64,000 nucleotides of DNA from Virgibacillus sp. NKC19-3 (GCF_019837165.1 NZ_JAGYHC010000001.1:1674001-1738000), one strand, 5' to 3'; shown: positions 1 to 9,670, counted from the stretch's first letter. The notes: generated from the letters alone by a model not told the origin. Translations and numbers: made by a program.

Positions 1-18
1 GGATACCCGTTTTTTCGT

Positions 19-48
19 TTGCACTAGAAAAAGTCAGCAACATATGCT
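19..48 (+). promoter_or_regulatory. Candidate sigma-A promoter of the yrrT-luxS-mccAB operon
   Basis: A TTGCAC -35 (19-24) and a TATGCT -10 (43-48) are separated by 18 bp, about 70 bp upstream of the first gene. This is a plausible but not perfect vegetative promoter and it is the only good one seen ahead of the operon. Confidence 0.45.
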
Positions 49-68
49 ATTCTTATACATATAATTCA

Positions 69-82
69 TACTATCCATAGTA
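69..82. promoter_or_regulatory. Perfect 14-bp palindrome upstream of the sulfur operon
   Basis: TACTAT-CC-ATAGTA is a perfect inverted repeat about 20 bp downstream of the candidate -10. Its position suits a repressor operator. In B. subtilis the orthologous operon is controlled by CymR, so a CymR-type site is one possibility, but the motif was not matched to a CymR consensus here. Confidence 0.3.
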
Positions 83-121
83 ATTTACTGTGGTTTAATA
101 AATTAATGGAGCTGAATGCCT

Positions 122-769
122 ATGGGACGGGAGTTTCTTGATATATTTGATGAATGGGCCAAAGATTATGATACCAGTGTGGCAGGGCTGGATCCACAAT
201 ATGAAGAAGTATTTAAAAATTATGAAAATATTTTGAATGAGGTGGTTCAACATTCAGCTGGAACTGTGCTTGAATTTGGGGTTGGCACCGGGAACCTAAC
301 GGAAAAACTTCTCCGAGCCGGGCATCAGGTTATAGGAGTGGAGCCATCATATGCCATGCGAGAAATAGCATCAGCAAAATTATCTGATCTTACATTGTTG
401 GAAGGGGATTTTATCACGTTTCCAAAGGTAGCATCGATAGAGACCATTGTAAGTACGTATGCATTTCACCATTTAACAGATCATGAAAAAGATACAGCAA
501 TCAGGCAATTCGCTGAAATATTACCGGAAAATGGAAAAATTGTGTTCGGTGATACGATGTTTACATCCATCGCGGCGAAGGAATCGATGATTGAGGCTGC
601 AGAAACAAAAGGATTTACCCATTTAGCTGAAGATCTCCGGAGAGAATATTATCCAACAATCGATGTATTGCAAAACATTTTTGTTAAGCATCACTTTGAT
701 GTAACATTTAATCAGGAAAACAATTTTGTATGGATTGTAAAAGCAAATAAACGGAAGAGGAGTGACTAA
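122..769 (+). CDS. yrrT: YrrT-like class I SAM-dependent methyltransferase
   Basis: The protein (215 aa from the second ATG) has the class I methyltransferase SAM-binding signature [14 protein letters not shown] near residues 50-63, followed by an acidic residue ending the next strand (GVEPS). The N-terminus [17 protein letters not shown] closely resembles B. subtilis YrrT, which favours the ATG at 122 over 116; GGAG at 108-111 is better spaced for 122 as well. It heads the operon with luxS and mccAB. The B. subtilis orthologue sits in a homocysteine-to-cysteine operon and its methyl acceptor is not known, so the substrate is left open. The product of any such reaction, S-adenosylhomocysteine, feeds the pathway encoded downstream. 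Confidence 0.85.
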   Translation: MGREFLDIFDEWAKDYDTSVAGLDPQYEEVFKNYENILNEVVQHSAGTVLEFGVGTGNLTEKLLRAGHQVIGVEPSYAMREIASAKLSDLTLLEGDFITFPKVASIETIVSTYAFHHLTDHEKDTAIRQFAEILPENGKIVFGDTMFTSIAAKESMIEAAETKGFTHLAEDLRREYYPTIDVLQNIFVKHHFDVTFNQENNFVWIVKANKRKRSD

Positions 770-771
770 AC

Positions 772-1233
772 ATGGCAGAGAAAATGAATGTAGAAAGCTT
801 TAATCTTGATCACACAAAGGTGAAAGCACCATATGTAAGACTCGTCGGCATAACGGAAGGTGCAAATGGAGATAAGGTGTATAAGTATGATATTCGTTTC
901 AAACAACCAAATAAAGCGCATATGGAAATGAGCGGGTTGCATTCGATCGAACATTTAATGGCGGAAAAGATTCGAAATCATATGGATAATGTTCTTGATA
1001 TCGGACCAATGGGTTGCCAAACCGGTTTTTATTTATCCATTATAAACCATGATAATTATGATGAAGTATTGGATGCATTGGAAAAAACATTAATAGACGT
1101 GTTACAAGCGAATGAAGTTCCTGCATGTAATGAAGTGCAATGTGGCTGGGCTGCCAACCACAGCCTGGAAGGTGCCAAGGAAATTGCCCGCGAAATGTTG
1201 GATAAAAGAGCGCAGTGGCACGAGGTTTTTTAA
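772..1233 (+). CDS. luxS: S-ribosylhomocysteine lyase LuxS
   Basis: At 153 aa it has the usual LuxS length and all hallmark motifs: the His-X-X-Glu-His zinc motif (HSIEH near residue 59), the MGCQTGFYL stretch near residue 80, and the third zinc ligand Cys in QCG near residue 122. LuxS cleaves S-ribosylhomocysteine to homocysteine and DPD, the precursor of AI-2. It lies 2 bp after yrrT and 13 bp before mccA, so it is surely co-transcribed. B. subtilis has mtnN (the nucleosidase) in this slot and luxS elsewhere; here the second step of S-adenosylhomocysteine recycling replaces the first. The homocysteine made here is the direct substrate of MccA. Confidence 0.95.
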   Translation: MAEKMNVESFNLDHTKVKAPYVRLVGITEGANGDKVYKYDIRFKQPNKAHMEMSGLHSIEHLMAEKIRNHMDNVLDIGPMGCQTGFYLSIINHDNYDEVLDALEKTLIDVLQANEVPACNEVQCGWAANHSLEGAKEIAREMLDKRAQWHEVF

Positions 1234-1246
1234 GTGAGGCGAGCAT

Positions 1247-2173
1247 ATGGCAATTTATAGGTCAATTCAAGCATTAGTTGGGAAGACGCCTCTATTGGAA
1301 ATTACCAGTTTCCCACTTCCAAAAGGCGTGCATTTGTTTGCAAAACTGGAATTTTTCAATCCGGGAGGAAGTGTGAAGGATAGGCTTGGTGTTGAATTGA
1401 TTGATGATGCATTAGCAAGTGGTGCCCTTAAGGAAGGTGGTACGCTCATCGAGCCCACTGCTGGAAATACCGGTATAGGATTGGCACTTGCAGCTCTAGA
1501 TAAAAACGTTTCCGTCATATTTTGTGTTCCGGGGCATTTTAGTCAGGAAAAGCTATCCATCATGAAGGCACTTGGAGCTCGTATTATTCAGACGCCTAAA
1601 GAGAAAGGCATGTCAGGTGCTATCGAAAAAACGAAACAACTCGTGAACGAAATACCTAACAGCTTTGCGCCACATCAATTTTCGAATCCTGCTAATCCAA
1701 GAGCTTATTATAAAACACTGGGACCTGAGATATGGAATGATTTAAATGGGAAAGTGGATGTATTTATTGCAGGTGCAGGAACTGGTGGTACGTTTATGGG
1801 AAGTGCGCAGTATTTGAAAGAAAGGAGTCCGGACGTAAAAACAGTGATCGTTGAGCCAGAGGGATCCATTATCGCAGGCGGAAAGCCAGGTGCCCATCTG
1901 ACAGAAGGTATAGGGATGGAGTTTATGCCGGAATATATGGATTACTCCTATATGGATCAGATTCATACAGTATCAGATAATGATGCATTTCGGCTTGTTC
2001 AAGAACTTGCAAAAACAGAGGGTATACTTGTTGGCAGTTCTTCCGGATCAGCGATGTATGCCGCATTACAAGAAGCGAAAAATGCAAAGCCGGGAATGAA
2101 TATTGTAACCGTTTTTCCCGATGGAAGTGACCGTTATTTAAGTAAACATATTTATTCAGATAAAGGAGAATAG
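1247..2173 (+). CDS. mccA: O-acetylserine-dependent cystathionine beta-synthase MccA
   Basis: This 308-aa PLP enzyme of the cysteine synthase family carries the Schiff-base lysine in NPGGSVKDRLG (near residue 42), the TAGNTGIGLA substrate loop, and the glycine-rich phosphate loop GAGTGGTFMG. The SSSGSA motif near the C-terminus closes the PLP pocket. In Bacillus, MccA condenses O-acetylserine with homocysteine to cystathionine as the first step of reverse transsulfuration. The flanking luxS and mccB support this over plain cysteine synthase. It is separated from mccB by 2 bp. Confidence 0.93.
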   Translation: MAIYRSIQALVGKTPLLEITSFPLPKGVHLFAKLEFFNPGGSVKDRLGVELIDDALASGALKEGGTLIEPTAGNTGIGLALAALDKNVSVIFCVPGHFSQEKLSIMKALGARIIQTPKEKGMSGAIEKTKQLVNEIPNSFAPHQFSNPANPRAYYKTLGPEIWNDLNGKVDVFIAGAGTGGTFMGSAQYLKERSPDVKTVIVEPEGSIIAGGKPGAHLTEGIGMEFMPEYMDYSYMDQIHTVSDNDAFRLVQELAKTEGILVGSSSGSAMYAALQEAKNAKPGMNIVTVFPDGSDRYLSKHIYSDKGE

Positions 2174-2175
2174 GG

Positions 2176-3312
2176 ATGCGAGCGAAGACAAAAATGATTC
2201 ACGGCGGAATTACGAGTGATAAGGAAACAGGAGCTGTTTCTGTACCGATCTATCAGGTAAGTACGTATGAACAGGAAAGTGCAGGTAATCATAGTGGCTA
2301 TGAGTATTCACGTACAGGAAATCCGACAAGACATGCGTTAGAGACTGTAATTGCCAATCTGGAAAATGCTACATCCGGTTTTGCCTTTGGCTCAGGAATG
2401 GCTGCCATAACCTCTGTGATGATGTTATTTGATACGGGGGATCATATTGTCATGACAGATGATGTATATGGTGGCTCTTACCGGCTAATGACTAGTGTGA
2501 TCAATCGCTTTCAATTAGACCATACCTATGTGGATACCAGTTATCCCGAGAAAGTGGAAGCAGCAATTCAAGAAAATACGACAGCGATATTTATCGAAAC
2601 ACCGACAAATCCCTTATTAAAAATAACGGATCTTAAGAAAATGGCCGAAATCGCCAAAAAGCATAATCTATTTTTAATTGTTGATAATACATTTGCGACT
2701 CCATATTGGCAGCAACCGCTTGACCTTGGAGCAGACATTGTACTGCATAGTGCCTCGAAATATATTGGTGGTCACAGTGATGTCGTAGCAGGATTAGTGG
2801 CAGTAAATACTGCTGACTTAGCTGAAAGGCTTCATTTTATCCAAAATTCAGTTGGTGCAGTGCTCGGACCACAGGATTCATGGTTATTGATGCGCGGAAT
2901 TAAAACGCTTGGCTTGCGTATGGAAGCAATGGAAACAAATACGAAAAAGATCGTAGAATTTCTGCAAGATCATGATCACGTTTCTAAAATATTTTACCCC
3001 GGTCTAAATGATCACCCTGGGCATGATGTTGCTGCAGGTCAAGCAGCGGGTTTTGGCGGTATGCTGTCCTTTGATGTAGGAAGTGGAGAGAAAGCTGATA
3101 AGGTATTGGATAAGGTAAATTATTTTACATTAGCTGAAAGTCTAGGTGCGGTAGAAAGTTTAATCTCTATCCCAGCAAAAATGACCCATGCTTCAATACC
3201 TAGGGACAGACGGTTGGAATTAGGAATAACCGACGGACTGATCCGTTTATCTGTCGGCATTGAAGATATCGATGATTTGATCGAAGATTTGAAAAATGCA
3301 TTAGAAAGATAA
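2176..3312 (+). CDS. mccB: Cystathionine gamma-lyase / homocysteine gamma-lyase MccB
   Basis: This 378-aa protein of the Cys/Met-metabolism PLP family shows YEYSRTGNPTR near residue 43, the SGMAAI loop, the VDNTFATPYWQQP strand, and the PLP lysine in HSASKYIGGHSD near residue 198. It cleaves cystathionine to cysteine, completing homocysteine-to-cysteine conversion begun by MccA. It is the last gene of the operon; a terminator follows immediately. Cystathionine beta-lyase is a close relative, but partnership with mccA favours the gamma-lyase role. Confidence 0.93.
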   Translation: MRAKTKMIHGGITSDKETGAVSVPIYQVSTYEQESAGNHSGYEYSRTGNPTRHALETVIANLENATSGFAFGSGMAAITSVMMLFDTGDHIVMTDDVYGGSYRLMTSVINRFQLDHTYVDTSYPEKVEAAIQENTTAIFIETPTNPLLKITDLKKMAEIAKKHNLFLIVDNTFATPYWQQPLDLGADIVLHSASKYIGGHSDVVAGLVAVNTADLAERLHFIQNSVGAVLGPQDSWLLMRGIKTLGLRMEAMETNTKKIVEFLQDHDHVSKIFYPGLNDHPGHDVAAGQAAGFGGMLSFDVGSGEKADKVLDKVNYFTLAESLGAVESLISIPAKMTHASIPRDRRLELGITDGLIRLSVGIEDIDDLIEDLKNALER

Positions 3313-3313
3313 G

Positions 3314-3343
3314 AAAGGATGGCCTGGCGGGCTGTCCTTTTTG
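3314..3343 (+). terminator. Rho-independent terminator after mccB
   Basis: AAAGGA and TCCTTT arms enclose a GC-rich inner stem and are followed by a T-run, directly after the mccB stop. Confidence 0.75.
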
Positions 3344-3399
3344 CTTTATGGTATGCTATGCTAAAATAAGTATGATATTAGTCTTAGGAGGAATGACAA

Positions 3400-4773
3400 A
3401 TGAGTGAAAAGGCATTGACCTATCTCAAGAAAAATCGTGATGATTTATTAGAGCGATTAAATAATTTTTTATCAATTCCAAGTGTAAGTACAGACAGCGC
3501 CCATAAACAGGATATAGAGGAAGCAGCAGGATTTTTGGTTACATATTTAAAAGATATCGGTTTTGAAAATGTAGAAAAGCAGGAAACGGCCGGACATCCA
3601 CTTGTATATGCGGAATATAATGGGGCAGGTTCTAATGCGCCGACTGTATTGTTCTACGGCCATTATGATGTGCAACCAGCTGATCCACTTGAGTTATGGA
3701 ATAGTGATCCATTTAAACCAGAAATAAGAGATGGGCGTTTATTCGCGCGGGGCGCTAGTGATGATAAAGGCCAGGTATTTATGCATCTTGCTGTTTTCGA
3801 AGCTTATATGAAAACAGAAGGAAAGCTACCACTAAATGTAAAAGTATGTATTGAAGGAGAAGAAGAGGTTGGTAGTGAGAATTTATATGACGTGTTGCAT
3901 GCGAAAAGGGAGCAATTTGAAGCTGATTTCGCAGTAATCTCTGATTCCGGGATGGTTGCAGAAAATCAACCAACCATTTTATATGGCTTAAAAGGTTTCA
4001 CGGGGATCGAAATTAATGTAACAGGGCCAGACCATGATCTGCACTCAGGGATGTATGGCGGGGCAGTTCGCAACCCAATTATGGCATTAAGTCACATCCT
4101 TGCTTCCATGAAAAATGAAAACGAGGTCATTACGATTGATGGTTTTTATGATGATGTAGAACCTCTAACAGATGAAGAGAGAAAATTAATTGCAGATGTT
4201 GAGGGAGAAGATTATCTTGAAGCAACGGGCGCGCCTGAGATCGTCTCAGAGAAGGGCTATACTGCAAAAGAACACACAATGGCACGCCCTACCTTTGAAA
4301 TCAATGGAATCTATGGTGGCTATCAAGGAGAAGGAACGAAAACAATTATTCCATCATCAGCTACTGCAAAAATCACCTGTCGCCTTGTGCCGGGACAAGA
4401 TCCGGAAAAAATTCAAACTTTGCTTGAGGACCATGTAAAGCAGGTAGCTCCAACAGGTGTAACGGTTGATGTAAAAAAAGAAAAATTATCATCAAAAGCC
4501 TATAAAGTGGAACCGAATCACGATTTGATTACGAAGGCAGCACACAGCTATACAAAGGCATTTGATAAAGAAACAGTATATATACGAATGGGCGGTTCCA
4601 TCCCCGTTGTCGAGTGGATTGAGGGAATCTATGATATACCGATTGTGTTAATGGGCTTTGGAACACCTGATGATCGTTTGCATTCTCCGAATGAAAGCTT
4701 TCCATTGGATAGCTTTGATAAAGGAATGGAGACCTTGGCTTATTATTGGCAAGAAATCAATGGAAACAATTAG
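3400..4773 (+). CDS. M20 family dipeptidase (carnosinase-type)
   Basis: The 457-aa protein has the complete M20 metal-binding set: GHYDVQP (His and Asp, near residue 87), the bridging Asp in GASDDKGQ, the catalytic and metal glutamates in EGEEEVGS, DSG, and the C-terminal His in DDRLHSPNE. The length and the GHYDVQP version place it with the CNDP/dipeptidase group rather than with ArgE or DapE. It is a cytosolic exo-dipeptidase by family. AGGAGG precedes the ATG. It stands alone, with its own upstream region after the mccB terminator. Confidence 0.88.
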   Translation: MSEKALTYLKKNRDDLLERLNNFLSIPSVSTDSAHKQDIEEAAGFLVTYLKDIGFENVEKQETAGHPLVYAEYNGAGSNAPTVLFYGHYDVQPADPLELWNSDPFKPEIRDGRLFARGASDDKGQVFMHLAVFEAYMKTEGKLPLNVKVCIEGEEEVGSENLYDVLHAKREQFEADFAVISDSGMVAENQPTILYGLKGFTGIEINVTGPDHDLHSGMYGGAVRNPIMALSHILASMKNENEVITIDGFYDDVEPLTDEERKLIADVEGEDYLEATGAPEIVSEKGYTAKEHTMARPTFEINGIYGGYQGEGTKTIIPSSATAKITCRLVPGQDPEKIQTLLEDHVKQVAPTGVTVDVKKEKLSSKAYKVEPNHDLITKAAHSYTKAFDKETVYIRMGGSIPVVEWIEGIYDIPIVLMGFGTPDDRLHSPNESFPLDSFDKGMETLAYYWQEINGNN

Positions 4774-4836
4774 ATGATTACCCATGTTCTCATGATTCAA
4801 GATAAACACGATGTGTACGAGGGGGGAATATAGAAA

Positions 4837-5586
4837 ATGAAGGTTGCGATTATTACAGGAGTTTCGAAAGGCTTGGGCGAATCTGTTGCAACATTATTTT
4901 TGGAATCTGGCATAGATGTAATTGGAATTTCACGGAGTTCAAATGAGAAATTATCGAAACTTGGCTATAAAAACAATACAACATATCTTCATTATCCTTG
5001 TGATTTAGGGAATATAGCCGATTTAGAGAAAACATGTGAAGCGATTCATGAAGAAGTTTTCACAGAAGAGCTTACATCACTCTATGTCGTCAATAATGCA
5101 GCTGTAGTAGAACCCGTTGATCAAGCGATGAATATAGAAGCGGAAAGGTTAGCCCATCATATACAAGTCAATGCAATTGCTCCAATGGCTTTGATGAATT
5201 TATGTTTGAGGAAAGCTACAGATGCGCGTGTCCCTCTTTTCGGTGTGAACGTTACTTCGGGTTCTGCTGATAGGCCGGTGCACGGTTGGAGTGCCTACTG
5301 TAGCTCAAAAGCAAGTATCAATATGTATACACAAACGGTTGCACTGGAACAAGGAAACACAGAAAATAAAGTTATTGCATTCAATCCTGGTATTATGGAT
5401 ACAGAGATGCAGGAGCAAATTCGGGAAAGTTCGAAGGAAGCATTTACGGAAGTAGAAACGTTTCAGGATTATAAGAGGAATAATGTATTAAAAGACACTG
5501 ATGCTGTTGGCAGTGTACTTGTAGATATCCTTACAGATGATGATATTGAAAATGGCAAAATATATAGTGTAGCCGATTATTTATAA
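4837..5586 (+). CDS. Short-chain dehydrogenase, benzil reductase (YueD-like)
   Basis: This is a 249-aa classical SDR. The NADP-binding TGVSKGLGES motif lies at residues 8-17, NNAA near residue 87, a catalytic Ser in NVTSGS, and the YCSSK catalytic Tyr/Lys pair near residue 158. Sequence feel and length match the (S)-benzoin-forming benzil reductase YueD of B. subtilis and B. cereus; sepiapterin reductase-like SDRs are the nearest alternative. The start is preceded by GAGGGGGG. Confidence 0.8.
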   Translation: MKVAIITGVSKGLGESVATLFLESGIDVIGISRSSNEKLSKLGYKNNTTYLHYPCDLGNIADLEKTCEAIHEEVFTEELTSLYVVNNAAVVEPVDQAMNIEAERLAHHIQVNAIAPMALMNLCLRKATDARVPLFGVNVTSGSADRPVHGWSAYCSSKASINMYTQTVALEQGNTENKVIAFNPGIMDTEMQEQIRESSKEAFTEVETFQDYKRNNVLKDTDAVGSVLVDILTDDDIENGKIYSVADYL

Positions 5587-5671
5587 TTATTCATTTATAC
5601 TTGTTCATGTCCCCTTCCTCATTCCTTTTCGTTGCATACACTGTATAGTAATCTGACAGGGAGGGGATTAA

Positions 5672-5794
5672 ATGGGTGAAGGTGCAGCAGGGTATGGGTC
5701 TGGCCTTACGCTTATAGTCGTACTTTTTATATTGTTGATTATTATCGGTACCACTTATACAAGAGGTACCGGCGGATACAGTGGAGGATGTTAA
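5672..5794 (+). CDS. YjcZ-family sporulation peptide
   Basis: This 40-residue peptide starts MGEGAAGYGSG, has one hydrophobic helix (LTLIVVLFILLIIIGTTY) and ends GYSGGC. The glycine-tyrosine N-terminus followed by a single hydrophobic segment is the pattern of the small YjcZ/YhfH-adjacent sporulation peptides common in Bacillaceae. GGGAGGGG sits 8 bp before the ATG, and a terminator follows. It is monocistronic and its molecular role is unknown. Confidence 0.75.
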   Translation: MGEGAAGYGSGLTLIVVLFILLIIIGTTYTRGTGGYSGGC

Positions 5795-5797
5795 TAA

Positions 5798-5841
5798 AAA
5801 AAGAGAGGTGGCGGATCTTGAGTTTCTGCTGCCTCTTTTTT
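5798..5841 (+). terminator. Terminator after the YjcZ-like gene
   Basis: AGAGAGGTGGC pairs with GCTGCCTCTT and is followed by a run of seven T. The loop is fairly long. Confidence 0.6.
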
Positions 5842-5899
5842 ATTCGATTTTAAATGAATGGAGACGGAAGAATCTACCCGAGAAATCCGCTTTTCCGGA

Positions 5900-6365
5900 G
5901 CTGTTTTCTAAAAAAGTGTTGTCCTATGACACAAAATATATAAACAGCGACGTAACTACTATTTGCTATAATCGCCGTTCGGGTCAGCGAAGGGCGGATG
6001 CGCACCCTTAGGGCAAAGCCTCAGCTTCCTCGCGGAAAAACCGACGCTGCTTAAGTTTTCGGACACGTTGTTCTGAGCAGGAGCCACTGCCCTTCGCTGC
6101 CCCGAACTGGTGAGGAAGGCGGCAGCTACCACACTATTAGCGGAGGAAACGCACGTAGACTCCTGCGGGAGCAAAGGCCTAGATGAGACCCCGAAGTGCG
6201 CCAGCACGAGGTGGCTCATCAGCCCCCGCGGAAAGCGAAGTGTGTTTCCGGAGCGAATCCCTGCTCTCAATGAGTATTTGCAAAGGAATTATCATTACGT
6301 CGGTTTCCATCAACAGCGAAGATTGAAAAGCAACAATGCATACGAAAAGATCCTTTTTCCAATGA
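5900..6365. repeat. MITE-like repeat, family A (copy 1)
   Basis: This gene-free stretch starts with a CTGTTTTCTAAAAAA edge and an inner gACACAAAAnATATAAAC-GCGACGTAA motif. It ends with TTACGTCG-GTTT and a GAAGATTnAAAAGCAA edge; the inner edges are inverted copies of each other. The middle is GC-rich and holds fragments such as GACTCCTGCGGGAG and CCCCGCGGAAAGCG that recur at 18.5, 29.6, 31.1 and 46.1 kb. No transposase is present. Open frames inside it have no family resemblance and are not called. Confidence 0.7.
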
Positions 6366-6410
6366 TCCGACTTTGGTCTTCTGATTTCAAAAAAGCATGC
6401 GTAACGTTTT

Positions 6411-8053
6411 TTAAATCCGTTGCTGTTCATTCGCGTTGATTTTTCGCCGGAGTAATTGGTGAACGATACCTATAGCAATAAGCAGACAAACAAGTAAAAT
6501 CAGTGAAGTCATCCATAGACCTTGAATGGTATTCATACTCCATATAAACAATACCATAACACCGAATAAACCTACCGTGTACAAAAGAGAGAAGATGCCG
6601 GTCATTCTAGCCTTAAATACTTCCTGTTCATCTGTCCAGTTTAGCTTAGGGGCTAAGAAATCAAGATAAGTACCCAGCGCGCTCGTAAACCAATTTGCAA
6701 TTAAACTGAGAATCAGCCAACATGAAATCATCATTGCCGGAATTTGCAGGATCGTAATGAACACAATTAAAAATAATACAATCGCAATTAAATTGATGAT
6801 CCAGGCTGTAGCTATTTTACTGAAGAAAACCTGCTTTGGATATAGTGGAAGAAATAAATTAGCCTCCCAGTTCTTTCCTTCCCGTGAAATAGATGAGATA
6901 GATGTAGCATTTGCAGCTAAAATAAATATTGCAGCCATAAACAACAGGAGTAAACTTTCTTTTTCAGAAAACATACGCATAAAACCTGCCAGTGAATCAT
7001 TACGGGAATCGAGCATTAAAATAATTACAATAAAAACAGGGCCAAATAATCCCTGAATCACACATTGCATCAAGAATGTTGGTGTTCGGAAAATAATCCG
7101 TAATTCCTTTAGCATATAGGCCAACCATACAGGTCGCTTGGTTATTTGTTTTTTTACTTTCTTTTGCGATATTCTCCTTTTATTACTACTCCCACTACCT
7201 AATACCCCTTTTAGATAAAGCAATTGACCCATCCAAATGAAGAGAAAAAAAGCTCCTATACTGATCCCTATTAAAACAGCAAAAGAAAGAACACCTACCC
7301 AGGTTGTGCTTTCTGAAAGTGCTAATGTACTTACGAATGCAGGGGATAGGAAGCTGTAATCAGTTGCAGGAGGTCATCCCTTTCCTGCATAAAGGACGCA
7401 AAATTTCTAGTGATAACCTCATTATTTATATTAAGTCGCACGAGCACATTGATTAAGATAATAAAGAATAACGATAATATGCCTGCAAAAACTTTTGAGC
7501 GATCTTTATTTTTAGCAACATTGACAAAGCGCATAACAAGCATGACTAGGATGGAAGCAATCGTAAACGGAATAATGGGTAGCAACAAGAATAGGATAAC
7601 TCCGAATAAATAATATAAAATAGAAGCTCCGCTTACACTTCCGTAAAAGTAAAATGCGGGTAAAAAGACAGCCCCGGCAGTGACATACAAGTACAAAAAA
7701 GGACTGGCTGCTTTTCCGAGCAATAATTGATAAGGCTGAAGCGGAAATGGAATAAACGAATGAATATCCTCTGCGAAATAAAACGCACTTATCACAGTTG
7801 CAATACTAATGAAAAATAAAAGCATATGAAGGCTCAAAAACAGTATTCCAAGGATAAGGGACTCCTGTCCGAATGGTTGTAGGAATTCATATAAGGCCTC
7901 AACCATAGTATGGATAAAGATTATATAAAAACCTAAAAATGGCAATAAGAAAAAGGCCGCCATAACATAAAGCCCAATTCGAGTACTGCTTTTACCGGCT
8001 TTCGAATATTGCATCTTAAGCATCGTTTTCATAACAAGTCGTGTTTTATTCAT
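6411..8053 (-). pseudogene. ABC exporter permease, split by a one-base frameshift
   Basis: Two consecutive minus-strand frames (8053-7331 and then the next frame to 6411) together encode one multi-spanning permease. The first frame stops just after a CCCC run on the coding strand (plus-strand 7342-7345). Adding one C there joins it to an uninterrupted frame (YPPAFVSTLALSE...) and gives about 547 aa. The protein has paired hydrophobic segments in both halves and a basic linker near the middle, as in large two-half ABC exporter permeases. It overlaps its ATPase gene by 8 bp, so the two form an exporter operon. Substrate unknown. Whether the lesion is real or a homopolymer sequencing error cannot be told here; see the findings. 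Confidence 0.75.
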
Positions 8054-8771
8054 TATTCGTCAACTCCAGAAACACTTCCTCCAACGATTGATCGGATTGA
8101 TATTGATCACGCAACTCATGCATGTCTCCATGAAAAATAAGCTGTCCATTATTAATGATTGCAACCTCATCGCATAATTGTTCGACAACCTCCAGGCCAT
8201 GACTGGAGAAGAATACAGTATTTCCCTCATTGGCATGCGTGCGCATCATTTCTTTTAACATATACGAAGATTTTGGGTCGAGTCCGGTTAATGGTTCATC
8301 CAAAATCCAAATGGCAGGATCATGGATTAATACACCGGTAACAATAATTTTTTGACGCATACCATGAGAATAGGTTTGAATATAATCACCCAGTGCTTCG
8401 TAAATATTAAATTGCTTTGTTAGTCGCTCTATTCTTTCTTCTCGAATTTGCTTTGGGACGTCAAATATATCACCGATAAAATTTAAATATTCGATCCCTT
8501 TTAACCGTAGGAACATATCAGGTTGATCCGGCACATAACCGAATAGTTTCTTTGCAGCAATGGGCTTTTTTTCAATATCCAGGCCGTTTAATGTAACTTG
8601 CCCGCTGCTAATTGGTAAAATTCCTGTTAACATTTTAATCATTGTAGATTTTCCGGCACCATTAGGCCCTAAAAACCCAATAATTTTACCATCAGGAATA
8701 GTTAAATTTAACGAATCAATCGCTCTTTTTTCCCCTGGAAAATCCTTGGTAACGTCTTTAATTTCAATCAA
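8046..8771 (-). CDS. ABC transporter ATP-binding protein
   Basis: This 241-aa ABC ATPase has Walker A GPNGAGKST near residue 34, the signature YSHGMRQKI near residue 135, Walker B IWILDEP and a switch His in FFSSHGLEVVEQ. The C-terminal part is of the drug/peptide-export type (BcrA/EcsA-like). It is the first gene of a two-gene operon with the large permease, and it reads away from map. Likely an exporter or stress-related system; no substrate can be named. Confidence 0.88.
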   Translation of the reverse strand: MIEIKDVTKDFPGEKRAIDSLNLTIPDGKIIGFLGPNGAGKSTMIKMLTGILPISSGQVTLNGLDIEKKPIAAKKLFGYVPDQPDMFLRLKGIEYLNFIGDIFDVPKQIREERIERLTKQFNIYEALGDYIQTYSHGMRQKIIVTGVLIHDPAIWILDEPLTGLDPKSSYMLKEMMRTHANEGNTVFFSSHGLEVVEQLCDEVAIINNGQLIFHGDMHELRDQYQSDQSLEEVFLELTNNE

Positions 8772-8917
8772 TGCGATTTCCCCCTACGTAATGTTTACTT
8801 ACTGAAAGTGGTTTTGTTTTATGGTACACTCTATAGTGTAGATTTGATGCGTAACATGTATAATCAATAGTTTACCATATCTTTTAATGTATTTTGATGC
8901 ATAGAAAGGAAGTAATT

Positions 8918-9670
8918 ATGATTACAAGAAAAAGTAAGCGAGAAATTGAAAAAATGCAAGCTGCAGGTGATTTACTTGTTCAAGCACATAAGGAAATTGC
9001 TAAGATGATGAAGCCGGGTATTACTACAATGGAAATCGATACATTTATAGAGAAATATTTAGCTGAACACGGAGCTACTCCGGAGCAAAAGGGATTTAAT
9101 GGTTATCCATATGCTATTTGTGCGTCAATGAATGATGAGATTTGTCATGGTTTCCCTAGGGAAGAAAAATTAAAAGAAGGGGACATCGTAACCATTGATA
9201 TGGTCGTCAATTTAGATGGAGGTTTAGCCGATTCTGCATGGACCTATGCTGTAGGAAATGTGGATGAAAAAGGAAAACGCCTGATGGAAGTGACAAAAAC
9301 ATCATTAGATAAAGCGGTTGAACAAGCAAAAGTTGGAAATCGTATCGGTGATATTGGTCATGCCATTCAAAGTTATGCGGAAGGGGAAGGGTTTTCGGTA
9401 GTACGTGATTTTACCGGACATGGTATTGGGCCAACATTACATGAAGAACCAAATATTCCGCATTTTGGTCTCCCGAACAAGGGACTTCGTTTAAAAGAAG
9501 GCATGGTTATTACCATTGAACCGATGATCAATGAAGGCAGCTGGCAAAGCCAGATGGATACGAATAACTGGACAGCCAGAACTGTTGACGGAGGACGATC
9601 TGCACAATATGAACACACAATTGTAATTACAAAAGACGGTCCGCTTTTGACAACGGATCAGGATAAGTGA
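8918..9670 (+). CDS. map: Type I methionine aminopeptidase
   Basis: The protein (250 aa from this ATG) carries the five metal ligands of MetAP: the two Asp in IDMVVNLDGGLADSAW, His in GHGIGPTLHEEP, Glu in ITIEPM and Glu in QYEHTIVIT, plus the substrate His in EICHGFP. It removes N-terminal methionine from nascent proteins. AAGGAAG lies 7 bp before the ATG at 8918; upstream in-frame TTG/ATG codons at 8894 and 8897 lack a spaced ribosome-binding site. Its place outside the ribosomal operon suggests it is the second, YflG-like MetAP of Bacillaceae rather than the essential one. Confidence 0.88.
   Translation: MITRKSKREIEKMQAAGDLLVQAHKEIAKMMKPGITTMEIDTFIEKYLAEHGATPEQKGFNGYPYAICASMNDEICHGFPREEKLKEGDIVTIDMVVNLDGGLADSAWTYAVGNVDEKGKRLMEVTKTSLDKAVEQAKVGNRIGDIGHAIQSYAEGEGFSVVRDFTGHGIGPTLHEEPNIPHFGLPNKGLRLKEGMVITIEPMINEGSWQSQMDTNNWTARTVDGGRSAQYEHTIVITKDGPLLTTDQDK

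Noticed and set aside
5959-6439. Overlapping open frames on both strands of about 100 codons
   Set aside because: They lie in the GC-rich MITE-like element; both strands are open because of base composition, with no ribosome-binding site or family likeness.
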